A stretch of 7,330 nt of DNA. It comes from Ardenticatenales bacterium (lineage in GTDB: Bacteria > Chloroflexota > Anaerolineae > Ardenticatenales > Ardenticatenaceae). Under the pieces are notes generated by a model. The model made no database searches. It was given only the letters and a program-made list of their open reading frames with translations, and was not told the origin of the DNA. This document shows, piece by piece, positions 6,317-7,330 of this stretch. The stretch spans positions 1 to 7,330 of the forward strand of contig JACCSL010000541.1 of assembly GCA_013812995.1 (NCBI GenBank), given 5' to 3'. The stretch's first letter is position 1. Each line of letters opens with the position of its first letter. A program made the translations under genes and the position numbers.

Positions 6317-6473
6317 CAGGGCAATCGCATACTCTCCGCACGAGGCTTTCTAGCCTGATGCCCGCCTGGCCCTAAAGGGAGCAGGCTACTATAGCAAAGC
6401 CCTGTTGGGGCTAGCGACTTCAGCCCCGCGCAGGCATGGCGAACTGAAACCATCCGAGGATGCGATTGCCCTG
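6317..6473. repeat. Possible MITE/REP-like element with 14-bp terminal inverted repeats
   Basis: CAGGGCAATCGCAT (6317-6330) is matched exactly by its reverse complement at 6460-6473, enclosing 129 bases without a gene. The interior holds further pairings: AGGCT-TTCT-AGCCT (6343-6356) and GGGGCT/AGCCCC (6407-6412 with 6422-6427), the latter extended by CCTG/CAGG (6401-6404 with 6431-6434). It lies between the murI stop and the cyclase promoter. No clear target-site duplication is visible at its edges, so mobility is only suggested. Confidence 0.45.
6398..6434 (-). terminator. Hairpin cluster downstream of murI, possible terminator
   Basis: GGGGCT (6407-6412) can pair either with AGCCCC (6422-6427) or, as GGGCT, with AGCCC (6398-6402), giving two mutually exclusive hairpins. 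The cluster lies about 55 to 90 bases past the murI stop on the - strand and may end its transcript. No U-run follows, so it could equally be just the core of the repeat element in which it sits. Confidence 0.3.
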
Positions 6474-6487
6474 GGAGAGTTGGCGTC

Positions 6488-7297
6488 CTACCTGAGCGCC
6501 CGATGGCCCTGCGCCTGCGCCACCTCGCCCTCGGGGAGGCTCAGACGCAGGAGGAGTGTGCGGAAGGCAGGCAATGGACCCGTCGTTGCGTAGCGCAGCA
6601 AGCGGTTGCCCACGGGATGCAGTAGCGCGTGCTCCTGGAGAACCCGCGCCACCTGCCGCGCCACGGCTGGCGCGGCATCCACCACCTCGACGCCGGGGAG
6701 CAGTTTCTGGATGAGCGGGATGAGATAGGGATAGTGCGTGCAGCCCAGCACCACGGTGTCCGCGCCCGCCGCGTGCATGGGTTTGAGGTAGCGCCAGAGC
6801 AGGTGTCGTGTCTCCTCGTCCTGTAGCTTTCCCGCCTCAATCAGCTCCACCAGCCCTGGTGCCACCTGCTCGATGACCGTGACCCCCTCCGTCCAGCGGG
6901 ACAGCACCTCGCGTAGGAGGCGACCCTGCATGGTGGCGGGCGTCGCGAGCACGCCCACGACACCCGAGCGCGTTGCCTGGGCGGCTGGCTTGACCGCCGG
7001 GACCATCCCCACGAAGAGCACCGCTGGAAACTGCTCGCGCAGCCAGTGCAGGGACGCCGCGCTGGCCGTGTTGCAGGCCACGACAATGAGCTTGGCCCCC
7101 TGATCGAGCAGCCATTGGGTATTGTCGAGGGAGAATTGGCGCAGCGTGGCCTCATCGCGCGGGCCGTAGGGGCAGCGGGCCTGGTCCGCCAGGTACAACA
7201 GGGGCTCGTCCGGGAGCAGGCTACGCACCTCGCGGAGAACCGTTGTGCCGCCGATACCGCTGTCGAAGAGGCCAATCGGGCCGAGGGGAGAGATCAT
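6488..7297 (-). CDS. murI: Glutamate racemase
   Basis: MurI interconverts L- and D-glutamate without a cofactor in the cytosol, supplying D-Glu for the peptidoglycan stem peptide. The 269 residues match the usual family length. Family landmarks are all present: FDSGIGG (11-17) with the catalytic-site D12, ADQARCPYG (38-45), VACNTASA with catalytic C75, PAVKPA (100-105), LGCTHYP with the second catalytic C186 and H188, and VVDAAPAVARQV near the end. The two cysteines act as the acid/base pair, one on each face of the substrate. ATG 7297 fits the family N-terminus, since the first strand starts at once (PIGLFDSG); the ribosome site is weak (GGA about 12 bases upstream). It is complete in this window. 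The next gene downstream on its strand is the cyclase, which has its own promoter, so the two are neighbours rather than a clear operon. Confidence 0.96.
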   Translation of the reverse strand: MISPLGPIGLFDSGIGGTTVLREVRSLLPDEPLLYLADQARCPYGPRDEATLRQFSLDNTQWLLDQGAKLIVVACNTASAASLHWLREQFPAVLFVGMVPAVKPAAQATRSGVVGVLATPATMQGRLLREVLSRWTEGVTVIEQVAPGLVELIEAGKLQDEETRHLLWRYLKPMHAAGADTVVLGCTHYPYLIPLIQKLLPGVEVVDAAPAVARQVARVLQEHALLHPVGNRLLRYATTGPLPAFRTLLLRLSLPEGEVAQAQGHRALR

Positions 7298-7300
7298 CTC

Positions 7301-7321
7301 AATCGAGTTCCAAGAATCGAG
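7301..7321. repeat. Short direct repeat just before the murI start
   Basis: AATCGAG occurs at 7301-7307 and again at 7315-7321, a 14-base period, separated by TTCCAAG. On the - strand this is CTCGATT twice within 25 bases of the murI start codon. It could be a regulator site or chance; the window ends 9 bases further on, so the promoter cannot be examined. Confidence 0.25.
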
Positions 7322-7330
7322 ACCCGCTGG

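Noticed and set aside
6405..6593. 62-codon + strand open frame over the repeat element
   Set aside because: It overlaps the murI 3' end antisense, has a low-complexity Arg-rich translation and no ribosome site.
1..7330. CRISPR array, tRNA or rRNA genes, complete insertion sequence
   Set aside because: No regularly spaced repeats, cloverleaf-like segments, rRNA motifs or transposase reading frames were seen on either strand.

Overview
The window looks like a high-GC bacterial chromosome, most plausibly Chloroflexota of the Ktedonobacteria type. This placement is an inference from three things: the style of the RHS core (YFYNARYYDPALGKFIQADT, then NRYSYV.NNP..YTDPSGH), a very large cyclase-ATPase-TPR regulator, and a lipoprotein partner for an exported toxin. 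There is no marker gene that settles the taxonomy.

The left part (1-2133, + strand) is an RHS polymorphic-toxin tail. It starts inside an RHS core whose reading frame is broken near positions 39-64. The core then runs in frame into an AT-richer C-terminal domain carrying an HELAH zincin motif, so the likely cargo is a metallopeptidase toxin. Overlapping its stop codon is a gene for a secreted lipoprotein, the best candidate for the immunity protein. After a perfect 26-bp palindrome come two tiny, overlapping genes for two-helix membrane proteins that look like diverged copies of each other.

The middle (2134-2287) is a convergent intergenic stretch with a perfect 17-bp stem hairpin that probably ends transcription from one or both sides.

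The right part (2288-7297, - strand) is GC-rich and holds two genes. One is a 1313-residue protein with two class III cyclase domains, an AAA/STAND-type ATPase and a TPR-like helical tail. This is the layout of mammalian soluble adenylyl cyclase (ADCY10), and the active-site residues are split between the two cyclase domains in the same asymmetric way. It has its own strong sigma-70-like promoter. Upstream lies murI, glutamate racemase for peptidoglycan D-glutamate. Between them (6230-6487) is a structured non-coding stretch bounded by 14-bp inverted repeats, which may be a small MITE- or REP-like element.

The two halves have no evident functional link. The left is an accessory competition cassette; the right is signalling plus cell-wall housekeeping. 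The most interesting items are the putative zincin toxin with its lipoprotein partner, and the bacterial sAC-like cyclase with an alanine where the purine-selecting residue normally sits.
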